64,000 bases of DNA, from contig NZ_JABBGJ010000043.1 in NCBI RefSeq assembly GCF_012927345.1, positions 1-64,000 of the forward strand. Direction: 5' to 3'. Positions 17,213 to 25,784 of the stretch are shown here, piece after piece; the first letter of the stretch is position 1; each line of letters starts with the position of its first letter. Both the position numbers and the translations under genes were made by a program. A model generated the notes under the pieces. It saw nothing but the letters and a program-made list of their open reading frames with translations. It searched no databases and was not told where the DNA came from. Source of the DNA: Paraburkholderia polaris (GTDB lineage: Bacteria > Pseudomonadota > Gammaproteobacteria > Burkholderiales > Burkholderiaceae).

Positions 17213-17727
17213 TCGTTTCTCCGCTTTATTGCTTCCGTGCAAAGCCGTTCGAACGCGATGGGGCGGCACGCCAACCGTGCCGCCGCGTCCCGTCGAACGC
17301 CGTTGGCCCGGTTACCCAGCGTATTTCCGCCGTCTTCGGGGTGCGCCGCGCTTCACTCACGTTTGCTGCGGCGCACAGGCGTAACCTTCGACGGTCAAAA
17401 TAATGCTGACAACTCGTGCCACTGCGATACCCAACCTCACGCTGACGATATAGTGGGCCATTTTTGGCGCCGGTACGATCGAATTGCAGTGCAATAGTCG
17501 AACGAATCGACTCCCTACGGCTTTCAACAAGCTGTCTGTCATGCGCCAGGTATTATCTTTCCTATCTCGCGTGCGCTGACACGAACAACCTTTTTACAAT
17601 GGCTGCACGGCGCTCGCTTCAATTCGCCGACGGGTATGTAGCCACTGACGTGGAGCCTCGATCCGCCGCAACGTATTCTGGATCGGGCCGCCGCCGAAAC
17701 CTCGCATTCACATAAGGAAAATTGCGA
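17213..17727. other. Divergent intergenic region, 8-oxoguanine deaminase / uraH
   Basis: This is about 515 bases separating two divergent purine genes, without a supported gene. It holds the palindrome at 17483-17495. Promoters for both sides must lie here, but none is clear enough to place. Confidence 0.5.
17483..17495. promoter_or_regulatory. Palindrome ATTGCAGTGCAAT, candidate LysR-type operator
   Basis: The 6-base arms ATTGCA/TGCAAT around one base form a T-N11-A pattern, as bound by LysR proteins. It lies between divergent purine genes, and a LysR gene is in the same cluster. Binding is inferred. Confidence 0.4.
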
Positions 17728-18081
17728 ATGGGAAAGCTCACTACCCATGTGCTCGACACCGCGAACGGCCGTCCCGGCGCGGGCATCAAGGTCGAACTCT
17801 TTGCGCTCTCCGGCGACACCCGCCGCGCGCTCAAAACCACCACCACCAATGACGACGGCCGCTGCGACCAGCCGCTGCTCGAAGGCGACGCATTGGTCCC
17901 GGGCGAATACGAACTCGTATTCGGCGCCGGCGATTACTTTGCGTCGATCGGCACGAAGGTGCCGGAGCCGCGTTTCGTCGATCGCGTTGTGTTGCGTTTC
18001 GGCGTGGCTGATGCCGGCGCGCACTATCACGTGCCGCTGCTGGTGTCGCCGTGGTCGTACAGCACCTATCGGGGCAGCTAA
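17728..18081 (+). CDS. uraH: 5-hydroxyisourate hydrolase
   Basis: This 117-residue transthyretin-like enzyme converts 5-hydroxyisourate to OHCU, the second step of urate breakdown. It starts MGKLTTHVLDTANGRPG (active-site His7) and ends with the signature YSTYRGS. AAGGA precedes the ATG. The length is normal for the family, and no signal peptide is present. The next gene in the same direction is puuD, which makes its substrate. Confidence 0.95.
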   Translation: MGKLTTHVLDTANGRPGAGIKVELFALSGDTRRALKTTTTNDDGRCDQPLLEGDALVPGEYELVFGAGDYFASIGTKVPEPRFVDRVVLRFGVADAGAHYHVPLLVSPWSYSTYRGS

Positions 18082-18399
18082 GTGGGCAACTGAGCGCACG
18101 GCGCGTTTTTTGATAGGTGTTGGAGGAGGACGAGGTTGAAGTCGCGTTGCATTTCCGAGCGCGCCCGATTGCACTGCGCGGATCTTTGGAGACACCCGCG
18201 AAGCGCAATCGAACGCGAGCGACTCGACCTGACGTTCCAATAAAAAACGGCGCGTGCGAACTGAGCGCACCGCGTCTATCACCCCGCAGTCTGTGCAGCG
18301 ACGCCATGCATGCCGACGACCCGTCAGCCGGGTCACCGAAGGCGCAGTCAGGGCACAAGCGTCGTTGCGCGCACAACGAATCAGAAGTGGAGGAGTTTC
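18082..18399. other. Intergenic region uraH / puuD
   Basis: This is about 320 bases without a supported gene. The phrase ACTGAGCGCAC occurs twice (near 18089 and 18259). No clear terminator or promoter is visible. Confidence 0.4.
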
Positions 18400-19593
18400 A
18401 TGGAAGGCTTTATCACAGACTGGCTGAACCTGGCATTGCGCTGGTTTCACGTCATCGCCGCCATCGCCTGGATCGGCGAATCGTTCTATTTCGTCGCGCT
18501 GGACAACAGCCTGAAACCGCCAGAGGACCCGAACCAACGCAGGCGCGGCGTGTTCGGCGAACTATGGCACGTGCATGGCGGCGGCTTCTACAACATGCAG
18601 AAGTACACCGTCGCGCCGCCGGAAATGCCGGACGACCTGCACTGGTCCAAGTGGCCGTCGTACACCACGTGGCTGTCGGGCGCGAGCCTCTTCACGGTGC
18701 TGTATCTGTTGTCGCCGTCCACGTACCTGATCGATAAGAACGTGCTCGACATGGGCCCGGTGGTCGCGGTTGCTTCGGCACTCGGCTTCCTCGCCGCGGG
18801 CTGGATCGTCTATGACTCGCTGTGCCGCCTCCTCGGCAACAAGGACAAGGTGCTCGGTATCTGCGTCGGCGTTTATGTGGTGGTCGCGGCGTACCTGGCG
18901 TGCCATATCTTTGCGGGCCGCGCGGCTTACCTGATCATGGGCGCAATGCTGGCGACGATCATGTCGGCCAACGTGTTCTTTGTGATCATCCCGGGCCAGC
19001 GCAAGATGGTTGCCGCCATGCTCAAGGGCGAAACCCCGAACCCGATCTACGGCAAGCGCGGCAAGCAACGTTCGGTGCACAACACGTATTTCACGCTGCC
19101 GGTCGTGTTCGCGATGCTGTCGAACCACTACGCGATGACGTACACGAACCAGTACAACTGGGTCGTGCTCCTGATGATCATGCTGGCCGGCGCACTGATT
19201 CGCCAGTTCTTCGTGATGCGTCACCGTGGGCAGGTGCTGTGGTACCTGCCGCTGGTTGGTATCGTGCTGATGTTCGCCGCCCTCTTCTGGACGATGCCCA
19301 AGCCGATCGTGCCGCAAGCGCAGGCAGCGAATGCGCCGTCGGTCAAGGTGGCCGATATCGCGCCGGTGCTGCAACAGCGCTGCGTGGCATGCCACTCCGC
19401 CCATCCGACGATGATGGGCAGCGCCCCGGCCGGCGTGTTGCTGGATACGCCGGATGAGATCTCGCAGAACGCACAGCGGATCTATCAGCAGGCGGTGACG
19501 TTGAAGGCGATGCCGCTGGGCAACGTCACACACATGACCGACGACGAGCGCATGAAGATCGCCGCGTGGTTCGAAGGTGGTGCAGTGAAGTAA
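18400..19593 (+). CDS. puuD: Membrane urate hydroxylase PuuD with cytochrome c domain
   Basis: This 397-residue inner-membrane enzyme oxidises urate to 5-hydroxyisourate. About eight hydrophobic helices occupy residues 1-305, with conserved His residues in LRWFHVIAAIAWIGESFYFV and WHVHGGGFYN. A C-terminal periplasmic cytochrome c domain carries CVACH (about 328-332) and a distal Met region. GGAGGAG precedes the ATG at 18400, which decides the start over an earlier in-frame ATG. It replaces soluble uricase and passes electrons to the respiratory chain. It works with uraH, uraD, puuE, alc and allA nearby. Confidence 0.95.
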   Translation: MEGFITDWLNLALRWFHVIAAIAWIGESFYFVALDNSLKPPEDPNQRRRGVFGELWHVHGGGFYNMQKYTVAPPEMPDDLHWSKWPSYTTWLSGASLFTVLYLLSPSTYLIDKNVLDMGPVVAVASALGFLAAGWIVYDSLCRLLGNKDKVLGICVGVYVVVAAYLACHIFAGRAAYLIMGAMLATIMSANVFFVIIPGQRKMVAAMLKGETPNPIYGKRGKQRSVHNTYFTLPVVFAMLSNHYAMTYTNQYNWVVLLMIMLAGALIRQFFVMRHRGQVLWYLPLVGIVLMFAALFWTMPKPIVPQAQAANAPSVKVADIAPVLQQRCVACHSAHPTMMGSAPAGVLLDTPDEISQNAQRIYQQAVTLKAMPLGNVTHMTDDERMKIAAWFEGGAVK

Positions 19594-19600
19594 TGCGCTG

Positions 19601-19625
19601 GCCGGGTGTTATGCCCGGCTTTGCA
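19601..19625 (+). terminator. Probable terminator after puuD
   Basis: The stem GCCGGG/CCCGGC with a seven-base loop is followed by TTT. A second weak stem ending in TTTTTT lies near 19651-19672. Confidence 0.55.
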
Positions 19626-19703
19626 GAGTATAAAGCGGGCTTTTCGCGTAAGCGGAGAGCTCGCTTTTTTGTTGGCCATTCGATCCAGATGGCTTGTCAG
19701 AAT

Positions 19704-19719
19704 GACAATTTGAATTGTC
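19704..19719. promoter_or_regulatory. Perfect palindrome GACAATT-TG-AATTGTC
   Basis: Seven-base arms are separated by two bases, upstream of hipB and overlapping the first repeated operator. It could be a binding site for HipB or another regulator. Confidence 0.4.
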
Positions 19720-19808
19720 GCCCGAGAGACACAAATTACGAAAAATACGCTGAAATGTAGCCCATGAGGCACAAAGCCATAAGAACAAAATGTGTCTTAT
19801 GGGCTACA
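19716..19808. promoter_or_regulatory. Three repeated 18-base operator candidates upstream of hipBA
   Basis: The sites are TGTCGCCCGAGAGACACA (19716-19733), TGTAGCCCATGAGGCACA (19756-19773) and TGTGTCTTATGGGCTACA (19791-19808). The last is the inverse of the second with 16 of 18 matches. Each has TGT/ACA ends. They lie just before hipB, whose product normally represses its own operon. Autoregulation is inferred. Confidence 0.6.
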
Positions 19809-19849
19809 GTATAGCTACTATCAGCAAATTTGACGCCCAGAGGCTACAA

Positions 19850-20116
19850 ATGACCAATCTCGCTGACGTATCGAACATGCTGAAGGCCGTTCGGCGCGAA
19901 AGCCACCTGTCGCAAGAGGAATTGGCGCGCCGCGCGGGCGTCGCGCGTACCACCGTCGCGCGTATGGAAACGCTAGCCAAAAACGATATGAGCGTGTCGG
20001 TGCTCGTGCGCCTGCTCGAAGCGGCCGGCTACGACCTCAAGTTCGTCGCGCACGGTCACGGGCGGACGCTCGAAGATATCCTGGCTGAACAGCGCATGCC
20101 GGACGCTGACTCATGA
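19850..20116 (+). CDS. hipB: HipB-like antitoxin, XRE-family DNA-binding protein
   Basis: This 88-residue protein has a Cro/C1-type HTH (LSQEELARRAGVARTTVARM, about residues 20-39) and a short C-terminal tail. It would neutralise HipA and repress the operon. ATG at 19850 is preferred; in-frame ATGs at 19790 and 19799 lie inside the operator repeats. The stop overlaps the hipA start in ATGA (20113-20116), which shows coupling and supports the pairing. Confidence 0.85.
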   Translation: MTNLADVSNMLKAVRRESHLSQEELARRAGVARTTVARMETLAKNDMSVSVLVRLLEAAGYDLKFVAHGHGRTLEDILAEQRMPDADS

Positions 20117-21462
20117 GGCTCGACGTCCAGGTACTGGGCAAGCACGTCGCTACGCTGTTTCGCGAGCGCGACGACTACGTCCTCAAATACAACCGTGACG
20201 CGACCGCGGCCGACTTCGTCAGTCTAACCATGCCGGTACGCGAAGAAGCCTGGCGCTGGCCACGCGACCTGCATCCGTTTTTCCGGCAGAATCTGCCGGA
20301 AGGCTACCTGCTGAACCTGATCCGCGAGCAATTCGGCCCCCTACTCGACGGCACCGATCTGTCGCTGCTTGCCGTAGTCGGCGCCATGGGGATTGGCCGC
20401 GTTACCGTGACGCCCGAAGGCGTCGTGCCGGGCACCGAACTGCAAGCGCTAGATGTGCAGGACATCCTGCATGGTGACAACACGGCCGAACATTTCGCTT
20501 CGCTGGTGCGCGAATATGCGCGCGCGGCCATCTCGGGCGCGGTGCCGAAGTTCATCGCGCCGCAGGCGGCAGCTTCCGGCGAGTCCACGCCGATGCCACT
20601 CGGCAAACCAACCATCCGAACGAGCCGCCACATTGTCAAAGGCTCCGACGACAACACACCGTTTCTCGGTTTCAACGAGTTCTACTCGATGCGCGTGCTC
20701 GAACGGCTCGGCGTGGCGCCGGTCGCACGCACGCAGATGTCGGACGATGGACGTGCGTTGATCGTCGAGCGTTTCGACGTGGATGCGCGCGGACTGCCCG
20801 CGTACGGAGTGGAAGACATGTGCGGTTTATTGGGCTTGCCGCCGCACGAAAAATACAATTCGACCAGCGAAAAGATGCTCAATGCCGCGCGCGCCTACCT
20901 GCTCGATCGCGACAGCATGCGGCAGCAACTCGAGCATCTCGGCTGGCATTTGCTGACAAACTACGTCGTACGCAACGCGGACTGCCATACAAAGAATGTC
21001 GCGCTGTTCTACACGTCCGTGGACGACGTCGCGTTTACACCCGTCTACGACATTGTCACGACGCAGGCTTATCCCCGTTTCGCAGCCAATCCGCCGGGGC
21101 TGCCGATCGACGGACGCAAGACATGGGCGGCCGGCAAAACGCTCGAACGATTTTTCAACACGCGCATGGGGATCGCACCGCGGCAATACGCACAGATGGT
21201 CGAAGCGTTATGCGACTCGGCGGTCGCCGTCGGGCACGAGTTGATTGAAGCGGCACGCAACGAACCGCAGTGGCGCAACGTCGCCAAGCAGATGCTGCAC
21301 GCGTGGGACGACGGTATGGCGTCGTTGCGATCGCCGAAGAAGAGCTTGCAGTTCAAAGGACTCAAACCGGCGATCGAAGCGGCGGGATTTTCCGCACCGG
21401 AGCCGGCTGAACATGCGCGTGAAGTCATCGGGCGTTCACCGCTGCTCGGCAAGCGCAACTGA
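20113..21462 (+). CDS. hipA: HipA-like serine/threonine kinase toxin
   Basis: This 449-residue protein has the HipA layout: an N-terminal subdomain (about 1-110) and a kinase core. The catalytic motif NADCHTKN (about 288-295) fits N-x-D-x-H-x-K-N, a metal-binding YDIV follows at about 312-315, and a nucleotide-side Lys lies in SRHIVKGS. HipA kinases phosphorylate a translation factor or tRNA synthetase and cause dormancy; the target here is unknown. It appears intact and is followed by a strong terminator. It interrupts the purine gene cluster. Confidence 0.9.
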   Translation: MRLDVQVLGKHVATLFRERDDYVLKYNRDATAADFVSLTMPVREEAWRWPRDLHPFFRQNLPEGYLLNLIREQFGPLLDGTDLSLLAVVGAMGIGRVTVTPEGVVPGTELQALDVQDILHGDNTAEHFASLVREYARAAISGAVPKFIAPQAAASGESTPMPLGKPTIRTSRHIVKGSDDNTPFLGFNEFYSMRVLERLGVAPVARTQMSDDGRALIVERFDVDARGLPAYGVEDMCGLLGLPPHEKYNSTSEKMLNAARAYLLDRDSMRQQLEHLGWHLLTNYVVRNADCHTKNVALFYTSVDDVAFTPVYDIVTTQAYPRFAANPPGLPIDGRKTWAAGKTLERFFNTRMGIAPRQYAQMVEALCDSAVAVGHELIEAARNEPQWRNVAKQMLHAWDDGMASLRSPKKSLQFKGLKPAIEAAGFSAPEPAEHAREVIGRSPLLGKRN

Positions 21463-21502
21463 CCAACGAGATTGCAGCCCACAGGTGTACTGCTCCGCAA
21501 AT

Positions 21503-21538
21503 AAAAAAAGCCCACAGCATTGCACTGTGGGCTTTTTT
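21503..21538. terminator. Bidirectional terminator between hipA and allA
   Basis: AAAAGCCCACAG pairs with CTGTGGGCTTTT, with A-run and T-run on either side. It serves convergent hipA (plus) and allA (minus). Confidence 0.9.
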
Positions 21539-21578
21539 ACAACCGACCTGCTCGACCTACAACGCTAAAGCAACGACC

Positions 21579-22091
21579 TCAAACAGTCACTGCGCTCAAC
21601 GCATCTTCAGTGAGCCAGAGCGACTCGGCCAGATCCTGCTCGTTCAGGTTGAGTCCATCACCGCCACGATCGACAACGATAAAGTCGCTCACGTCGCCCA
21701 ATGCGATCAGCGGATGGTGCCAGACACCCTTCGCATAGTTCACTCCTTGCCAGCCGCTCGTCACGAACGCGCGAATCTGCGTCGGATCAAGCTCACCCGC
21801 CGGCGCCACGACCACCAGATACGGCTTGTCGTTCAGCGGCACGAAGGCCTGACTGCCGAGCGGATGACGTTCGAGCATCTTCACTTCGAACGGCAACGTG
21901 CGCGGCTGACCGCGAAACAGGTTCACCAGCGTGCGGCCGTTCTCGTCGGTCACGTCCACTTTCGCGAGATCGTGATAGCGGATCGTGGTGCCGAGGTTGA
22001 TCGGAATCTGCTTCGCGCCTTCGAGTTCGACCACGTCGCCGAATGCGGCGAACGCTTCCTTCGTCAACGGTTCGATAGCCAGCGTTTTCAT
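21579..22091 (-). CDS. allA: Ureidoglycolate lyase
   Basis: This 170-residue cupin-fold enzyme splits ureidoglycolate to glyoxylate and urea. Family landmarks are FGDVVE near the start, LERHPLGSQAFVPL, and GVWHHPLIAL with the paired His. The ATG at 22091 overlaps the alc stop in ATGA, fixing the start. It is the last gene of the puuE-uraD-alc-allA operon on the minus strand and catalyses the last step of the route. Confidence 0.93.
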   Translation of the reverse strand: MKTLAIEPLTKEAFAAFGDVVELEGAKQIPINLGTTIRYHDLAKVDVTDENGRTLVNLFRGQPRTLPFEVKMLERHPLGSQAFVPLNDKPYLVVVAPAGELDPTQIRAFVTSGWQGVNYAKGVWHHPLIALGDVSDFIVVDRGGDGLNLNEQDLAESLWLTEDALSAVTV

Positions 22092-23101
22092 GATGCGAGC
22101 GTGCCCCACAGACGCAGACGCGACACGCCGCCGTCCGGAATGATGTTGAAGCGCACGTGCGTGACCGGACCCAGCGCAGCGATTTCGCTTTCGAAATAGT
22201 GCTGGTTGTCCATCTTCAGCTTCTGTTCGCCCAGCAGCACCGGCCAGAACATGGCTTGCGTGATCAGCGAGCTGTCCGTGCCGCCCGTTACATAGGCGGC
22301 CTGGATCGAGCAACGGTCCGGATAGTTGCCCTTGAAGTGAGCGGTATCGACCTCGATCTTCCTGATCACGCCCGGTTGCGCCAGCGCGACGATCGCCCAG
22401 TCATTGCCCGGTTCACGACGACGGCGCGTTTCCCAGCCGTCGCCCATGTTCACGCCGCGGCCCGGCATCAGAATCGTCGATGCAGCGCCGAAGTGCTGGT
22501 TGTTGGCCGCGACCAGATACGCGCCGTTTTCCATTGCGGCCAGATCGAACTGCTCGGTCCGGCTTGCGCCTGCCCAATCGACTTGCGGCTGGCCGTACAC
22601 ACGAAGGCGCGCAATACCGCCGTCCGGGTAGATGTTCACGCGCAGGTGCGTGTAAGCGTTCGCGTCGCTGACTTCGTGATAGTGGTGGCTGTTGCCTTGC
22701 AGCGTGGTCGACGGAACGATTTCAGTCCATTGCGTCGACTGGTTCGGCACGCCGTCCACGACTCGCGCAGCCTCAACCGAAGCCGCTGGCGGGAAGTTGC
22801 CCGTGAAGTGGCTGGTGTCGAGGTCGAGACCCTTGATTACGCCCGGACGCGCGAGCTTCACAACGCACCAGTCGTAACCGTTGGCGCGCTTGCGGCGCGT
22901 TTCCCAGCCGTCCATCCACTTGCCGTTGTCGTCGTACTTGCCCGGAATGAAGACGGCCGGCTCCGGATTCAGCATACGTTCCTTCGGTGCGAAGAAATCG
23001 TCGCTGGCCTCGAGCGCCTGCGCGCCCAGACGCGGGTCCGCCAGATTCACATAGCGGCGCGTGAATTCCGGTGCGTTGGGGTCGAGAATCGGGAGTGCCA
23101 T
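22088..23101 (-). CDS. alc: Allantoicase
   Basis: This 337-residue enzyme hydrolyses allantoate to ureidoglycolate and urea. Two internally similar halves are visible. Each has a DGWETRRxR motif (about residues 64-72 and again near 230), a DTxHFxGN motif and a GGxxRLRxxG end, as expected for the duplicated allantoicase fold. AAGGA precedes the ATG. It sits 73 bases after uraD in the allantoin operon. Confidence 0.95.
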   Translation of the reverse strand: MALPILDPNAPEFTRRYVNLADPRLGAQALEASDDFFAPKERMLNPEPAVFIPGKYDDNGKWMDGWETRRKRANGYDWCVVKLARPGVIKGLDLDTSHFTGNFPPAASVEAARVVDGVPNQSTQWTEIVPSTTLQGNSHHYHEVSDANAYTHLRVNIYPDGGIARLRVYGQPQVDWAGASRTEQFDLAAMENGAYLVAANNQHFGAASTILMPGRGVNMGDGWETRRRREPGNDWAIVALAQPGVIRKIEVDTAHFKGNYPDRCSIQAAYVTGGTDSSLITQAMFWPVLLGEQKLKMDNQHYFESEIAALGPVTHVRFNIIPDGGVSRLRLWGTLAS

Positions 23102-23174
23102 CTTTGTCTTCCTTAATGTTTGTTGGTGCTGAAAAAACGTTTCGGTTCGAGGTCCGCGACGCGTAGTTGAAACC

Positions 23175-23696
23175 TTACGCGTCGATCAGGTCGTCGAGCC
23201 GGAAACGTGCGATGCGGTAGATCTGATCGAGGCTGGCGCGCAATTCGTCCGCGCGACTGTTGTTCACGCGCGCCTCGAAGTTCGCGATGATGCCGTGACG
23301 GTCGTAACCGCGCACCGCGAGAATGAACGGAAAGCCGAACTTCTCGCGATAGGCGCTATTCAACGCCACCAGTCTGTCAAATTCTTCCTGCGTGCACTGA
23401 GCGAGGCCCGCGCCGCTCTGCTCACGCGTGGATTCGGCCGTCAACTCGCCACGCACCGCAGCCTTGCCGGCGAGCTCCGGGTGGGCGTTGATCAGCGCCA
23501 GTTGCTTCTCTTCGCCGGCCGTCTCGACGATGTTCGACATCTTGCTATGCAGTTCGTCGATGCTGGCAAACGGCCGTTGTTGCGCGGCAATTTCCGCGAC
23601 CCACGGCGAGTGCTCGAAAATGCCCGACAGCGCTGCGACGAACGCGTCGGTCGAGATGCTGTTGAGTTGGTCCAGAGTGTATTGCATCGCCTTCAT
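23175..23696 (-). CDS. uraD: OHCU decarboxylase
   Basis: This 173-residue cytoplasmic enzyme converts 2-oxo-4-hydroxy-4-carboxy-5-ureidoimidazoline to (S)-allantoin. The family motifs are INAHPELAGK (about 69-78, active-site His) and YREKFGFPFILAVRG (about 116-130). The ATG at 23696 overlaps the puuE stop (ATGA 23693-23696), so earlier in-frame starts inside puuE are ignored. It follows UraH in the pathway although it is encoded on the other strand. Confidence 0.95.
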   Translation of the reverse strand: MKAMQYTLDQLNSISTDAFVAALSGIFEHSPWVAEIAAQQRPFASIDELHSKMSNIVETAGEEKQLALINAHPELAGKAAVRGELTAESTREQSGAGLAQCTQEEFDRLVALNSAYREKFGFPFILAVRGYDRHGIIANFEARVNNSRADELRASLDQIYRIARFRLDDLIDA

Positions 23697-24643
23697 GCCG
23701 CTGCCCCGCGGTTGTTTTGTTGGTAAGGGTGATGTTCGCGCCAGTGACGCGCGATATCGACGCGCCGCGTCACCCACACGCGATCGTGCTGTTCGATATG
23801 ATCGAGAAAACGTTGCAGCGCGCGGAAACGCCCCGGACGGCCGAGCAGACGGCAGTGCATGCCGATCGACAGCATCTTCGGTGCTTCGTCGCCTTCTTCG
23901 TAGAGCACGTCGAATGCGTCGCGCAGGTACGTGAAGAAATGGTCTGCGGTGTTGAAGCCTTGCGGGCTTGCAAAGCGCATATCGTTGGTGTCGAGCGTGT
24001 ACGGCACGATCAGTTGCGGGCTCGTTGCGCCGCCCGTCACTTCGACATCCATCCAGAACGGCAGATCGTCGCCGTAATAGTCCGAGTCGTACAGGAAGCC
24101 GCCGTATTCGGCGACCAGACGATGCGTGTTCGGACTGTCGCGGCCGGTGTACCAGCCAAGCGGCCGCTCGCCGGTGATGCGCTCGATCGCTTCCATGCCG
24201 AGGCGCATGTGTTCCGCCTCTTTTTCCGGCGTCACGTCCTGGTAGTGAATCCAGCGATAGCCGTGGCAAGCGATCTCATGACCGAGTTCGACGAAGGCGC
24301 GCCCCAGCTCAGGATGCCGCTCGATCGCCATGCCGACGCCGAACACCGTGAGCGGCAGGCCGCGCTTTTCGAATTCGCGCAGGATGCGCCATACACCTGC
24401 CCGCGAGCCGTATTCGTAGATCGACTCCATGCTCATGTGACGCGCCGGATAAGACGCCGCGCCAACGATTTCCGACAGGAACTGCTCTGAGCCCGGATCA
24501 CCGTGCAGCACGCAGTTTTCACCGCCTTCTTCGTAGTTCAGGACGAATTGCACCGCGACGCGCGCTCGACCCGGCCAGTTCGCCTGCACCGGGTGGCGGC
24601 CGTAGCCGATCAGATCGCGTGGATAGTTCGAGTCGAGTGGCAT
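23693..24643 (-). CDS. puuE: Allantoinase PuuE (polysaccharide-deacetylase fold)
   Basis: This 316-residue enzyme hydrolyses allantoin to allantoate. The N-terminus YPRDLIGYGRHPVQANWPG and the motifs VLNYEEGGE and HEIACHGYRWIHY are characteristic of the cofactor-independent PuuE allantoinases, which differ from the amidohydrolase AllB. It is first in the puuE-uraD-alc-allA operon. No strong ribosome binding site is visible before the ATG. Confidence 0.94.
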   Translation of the reverse strand: MPLDSNYPRDLIGYGRHPVQANWPGRARVAVQFVLNYEEGGENCVLHGDPGSEQFLSEIVGAASYPARHMSMESIYEYGSRAGVWRILREFEKRGLPLTVFGVGMAIERHPELGRAFVELGHEIACHGYRWIHYQDVTPEKEAEHMRLGMEAIERITGERPLGWYTGRDSPNTHRLVAEYGGFLYDSDYYGDDLPFWMDVEVTGGATSPQLIVPYTLDTNDMRFASPQGFNTADHFFTYLRDAFDVLYEEGDEAPKMLSIGMHCRLLGRPGRFRALQRFLDHIEQHDRVWVTRRVDIARHWREHHPYQQNNRGAAA

Positions 24644-24851
24644 GGTTTGACGAATGCGTGGTGACGGTACGTAAAATTCGCGTGGAACTCACGTGACATG
24701 CACGTGGGGTTTGCGTGCGTTCTGCATGCGTTTGCATGTTACGCATGCCGGCGCGGGCAAAAACAGCCCGAAAGCAGCCCTGAATAGCGGCACCAGAAGC
24801 AGCAGCAAAATAGCGTTCGGGTACCAGCGCCGAGTGGGACCAGTGTAGCGA

Positions 24852-24881
24852 AAACGCCCGGGTGCGCCCATACACCCGGGC
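24852..24881 (-). terminator. Terminator after the racemase gene
   Basis: On the minus strand GCCCGGGTG/CACCCGGGC (loop of eight bases) is followed by GTTTTC. It starts 13 bases after the racemase stop and ends the permease-racemase transcript. Confidence 0.7.
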
Positions 24882-24893
24882 AGATAGTGCGTG

Positions 24894-25760
24894 TCAGACT
24901 GGATGTATGTGCGAAGCCGGTCCCACCGGGCGTTCCGTGGTGTTTACCCGCAGTAAACCCGTCGAATTTGCGCTTTCCGCGGCGCTTGCGGCCGCATCGC
25001 GAGACGACTGAGGATTTGGGTCCGCATCGGTCGGACTGAACGCTTGCAGCGCGCCGTCGTAGCGCTTGGCCAACGGACGCGCGTAGTCACCCCGTTTGGC
25101 CGTCGACAGTCGCAGCGCGACCAGCGCCTCGGTCCATTTGACCGCCGCCGTCACGCCCTCGATCACCGGCGCGCCCAGGGCATCTTCAATCTCCGCGCAC
25201 AATTCGGCCATCCCGGCGCAACCGAGCACGATCGCGTCCGAACCGTCTTCCTCCAGCGCGCGCCGGCATTCGTCGAGGATGATGCGGCGCGCCGCCGAGC
25301 CAGGCTTATCCAGGTCGAGCACGGCGACATCGGTGGCGCGCACGTTGCGGCAAAAGCGCTTCATGCCGTAACGCTCGGCGAGATGCCACGCCATGCCGCA
25401 CGTACGTGCCAACGTAGTCACCACCGAAAATCCCGGCGCCAGCACGCTTGCCGCGTGCATCGCAGCTTCAGCGATGCCGATCACCGGACCGCGCGCCAAC
25501 TCGCGGGCCGCGTATAAACCGGGGTCGCCGAAGCAGGCAATCACGTACCCGTCGCAACCCTCACGCTCACCGGCGATGACCTCAGCCAGCAAGCCGGGCG
25601 TCGCAAGCGCTTCGTCGTAATAGCCTTCAATCGACGGCGGCCCCATCGTGGGATTCACCGCGATTACTTCAGTGCCGGGTGCTGCGACTTCGCGCGCGCA
25701 GCGGCCCATCGCGTCCGTCATACGCTGTGTCGTATTCGGATTGATCAGTTTGATACGCAT
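24894..25760 (-). CDS. Asp/Glu-racemase-family hydantoin or allantoin racemase
   Basis: This 288-residue enzyme has the two catalytic Cys of the family, in VIACFGDPG (Cys76) and VLGCAGM (Cys181). It begins MRIKLINPNTTQRMTD, like HyuE/HpxA. In an allantoin cluster it most likely interconverts allantoin enantiomers so that both can be used. About 45 extra polar residues follow the fold (from about 240), which is unusual. AGGAG precedes the ATG. It lies 24 bases after the NCS1 permease gene, in one operon. Confidence 0.85.
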   Translation of the reverse strand: MRIKLINPNTTQRMTDAMGRCAREVAAPGTEVIAVNPTMGPPSIEGYYDEALATPGLLAEVIAGEREGCDGYVIACFGDPGLYAARELARGPVIGIAEAAMHAASVLAPGFSVVTTLARTCGMAWHLAERYGMKRFCRNVRATDVAVLDLDKPGSAARRIILDECRRALEEDGSDAIVLGCAGMAELCAEIEDALGAPVIEGVTAAVKWTEALVALRLSTAKRGDYARPLAKRYDGALQAFSPTDADPNPQSSRDAAASAAESANSTGLLRVNTTERPVGPASHIHPV

Positions 25761-25784
25761 ATCGACTCCTGTTGCAGCACTGGC

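Noticed and set aside
16196..17497. A 433-codon plus-strand frame opposite the 8-oxoguanine deaminase
   Set aside because: Antisense to a conserved enzyme; no ribosome binding site or motif.
18085..18115. Possible terminator after uraH (GCGC, ACG, GCGC, TTTTTT)
   Set aside because: Stem of only four pairs; too weak to list.
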